A DNA stretch of 5,203 bases from Haemophilus parahaemolyticus (GTDB lineage: Bacteria > Pseudomonadota > Gammaproteobacteria > Enterobacterales > Pasteurellaceae). The position numbers and the translations under genes were made by a program. Below are positions 4,285 to 5,203 of this stretch, in pieces (positions within the stretch are counted from its first letter, which is position 1; each line of letters opens with the position of its first letter). Below the pieces are notes generated by a model. It saw only the letters and a program-made list of their open reading frames with translations, was not told the DNA's origin and did not search any database. Location of the stretch: positions 1 through 5,203 of the forward strand of contig NZ_JAHAHT010000115.1 in NCBI RefSeq assembly GCF_018373095.1. The letters are read 5' to 3'.

Positions 4285-5203
4285 TTACAACCTTTCAATC
4301 GCCTTATACTGCTCTTGGATTTTTTCTAATCCAGATTGGTATTCCGCTTGTTTTTCGCGTTCTTTCGCAATCACTGCTTCAGGTGCTTTAGCCACAAAAG
4401 CTTCGTTGCTGAGTTTGTTTTTGATACGTTTAACTTCGTTTTGATATTTTTCAATCTCTTTGGTTAAACGGGCAAGCTCTGCTTCTTTATTGATAAAGCC
4501 AGCCATTGGCACAAGCAATTCAGTATTGCCAACGAGTTTCGCTACCGCAAGTGGTGCGGTTTCGTTTTCCGCTAACACTTGAACGTTGTCTAACTTCGCC
4601 ATGGCTTTTAAAAGAGCGGTCTGTTTTTCAAGAATTTTTGCATTCTCTGCACTTAAATTACGGAATAACAGATCTAAGCCTTTGCTTGGTGCGATGTTGC
4701 TTTCTGCACGAATATTACGCACCGCAACGATCACTTCTTTTAACCACTCAATTTCAGCTTCTGATTCTGGATCAAAGCCGTTTTCTTCCACTTGTGGGAA
4801 AGGTTGCAACATAATGCTGTCAGCCGTAATGCCGACAAATCCTTTCACTTTTTGCCAAATTTCTTCAGTAATAAATGGAATAAGCGGATGTGCTAAACGT
4901 AATAATTTTTCTAACACGTGAACCAAGGTTTGGCTTGCTGCACGGATTTGTGCTGCGTTGCCGTTGGCAAATACTGGTTTAGTCAATTCTAAATACCAGT
5001 CGCAGAATTGGTTCCAGGTAAATTCATAAATCGCATTGGCACAAAGGTCAAAACGATATTGGCTTAATGAATTACGGAACGTTTCCACTGTGCGATTGAA
5101 TTCCGATTGAATCCAACGATCCGCTAATGAGAATTCGATCTCGCCTTCACTTAAATCTAATTTTTCATTCGTTAAGACGAAACGGCTTGCATTCCACAAT
5201 TTG
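4285..5203 (-). CDS. valS: Valyl-tRNA synthetase, C-terminal 305 residues (5' part outside window)
   Basis: ValS charges tRNA-Val with valine in the cytoplasm. Only about the last third is present (the E. coli enzyme has 951 residues). The first visible residues, KLWNASRFV, are the conserved stretch that follows the catalytic core and opens the anticodon-binding region. The HIGH and KMSKS signatures and the editing domain lie outside the window. The anticodon-binding alpha-helical domain covers about residues 30-175, with ADRWI, YEFTWNQFCDWYLELTKP (58-75) and HPLIPFITEEIWQ (104-116). The C-terminal tRNA-binding arm is a Lys/Glu-rich coiled coil from about residue 235 to the end, typical of bacterial ValS. 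The reading frame is open to the window edge; TTG at 5199-5197 encodes the internal Leu of KLWNAS and is not a start. The gene converges on mrcB and ends in its own terminator. Confidence 0.97.
   Translation of the reverse strand, partial: KLWNASRFVLTNEKLDLSEGEIEFSLADRWIQSEFNRTVETFRNSLSQYRFDLCANAIYEFTWNQFCDWYLELTKPVFANGNAAQIRAASQTLVHVLEKLLRLAHPLIPFITEEIWQKVKGFVGITADSIMLQPFPQVEENGFDPESEAEIEWLKEVIVAVRNIRAESNIAPSKGLDLLFRNLSAENAKILEKQTALLKAMAKLDNVQVLAENETAPLAVAKLVGNTELLVPMAGFINKEAELARLTKEIEKYQNEVKRIKNKLSNEAFVAKAPEAVIAKEREKQAEYQSGLEKIQEQYKAIERL

Noticed and set aside
4506..4921. Two overlapping plus-strand open frames antisense to valS
   Set aside because: Both lie wholly within conserved valS coding sequence on the other strand and resemble no protein family that I recognise.
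5197..5199. TTG as a possible start codon for the minus-strand gene, giving a 304-residue protein
   Set aside because: The codon is the Leu of the conserved ValS stretch KLWNASRF, and the frame remains open to the window edge, so the gene is truncated by the window and does not start here.
1..5203. Mobile element, CRISPR array, toxin-antitoxin or other undescribed system
   Set aside because: All coding space is occupied by intact housekeeping genes, the only long direct repeat is the tandem 5S pair, and no transposase, integrase or spacer array is visible, even though a tRNA cluster is a frequent integration site.

Overview
This window is ordinary chromosomal DNA from a gammaproteobacterium, most likely a member of the Pasteurellaceae. 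Three things point there: AT-rich intergenic DNA, housekeeping genes closely resembling Enterobacteriaceae/Pasteurellaceae forms, and repeated variants of the 9-base DNA-uptake core ACAAGCGGT. That core is the Actinobacillus pleuropneumoniae-type (Apl) uptake signal sequence, found in Actinobacillus, Mannheimia, Glaesserella and Bibersteinia. The Haemophilus influenzae core AAGTGCGGT was not seen. The genus cannot be fixed from this sequence alone.

Layout. Positions 1-509 are the distal end of a ribosomal RNA operon read on the plus strand: a 5'-truncated 5S rRNA gene, a hairpin-forming linker, a second complete 5S rRNA gene, tRNA-Asp(GTC), a short hairpin spacer, tRNA-Trp(CCA) and a strong intrinsic terminator. 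Positions 510-780 are non-coding and hold an inverted repeat built from uptake-signal-like sequence, then a promoter and ribosome-binding site. Next come menB (781-1638, menaquinone biosynthesis) and, after a 100-base gap with a second uptake-signal-like terminator hairpin, mrcB (1739-4129, the bifunctional peptidoglycan synthase PBP1B). A convergent gap (4130-4284) follows, and the minus strand then carries the last third of valS (valyl-tRNA synthetase), which runs off the right edge.

How the parts relate. The rRNA/tRNA block and valS serve translation, menB serves the anaerobic respiratory quinone, and mrcB builds the cell wall. They look like neighbours rather than a functional pathway. 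menB has its own promoter and a terminator behind it, and mrcB is either read through from menB or has a promoter I cannot see.

The most notable observation is the second 5S rRNA gene. Its body is almost identical to the first copy (86 of 90 comparable bases), but its terminal helix (helix I) is a different, AT-rich sequence that still pairs perfectly over 10 bp. I found no mobile element, CRISPR array, phage gene, defence cassette or unfamiliar gene system, so I do not claim a novel system here.
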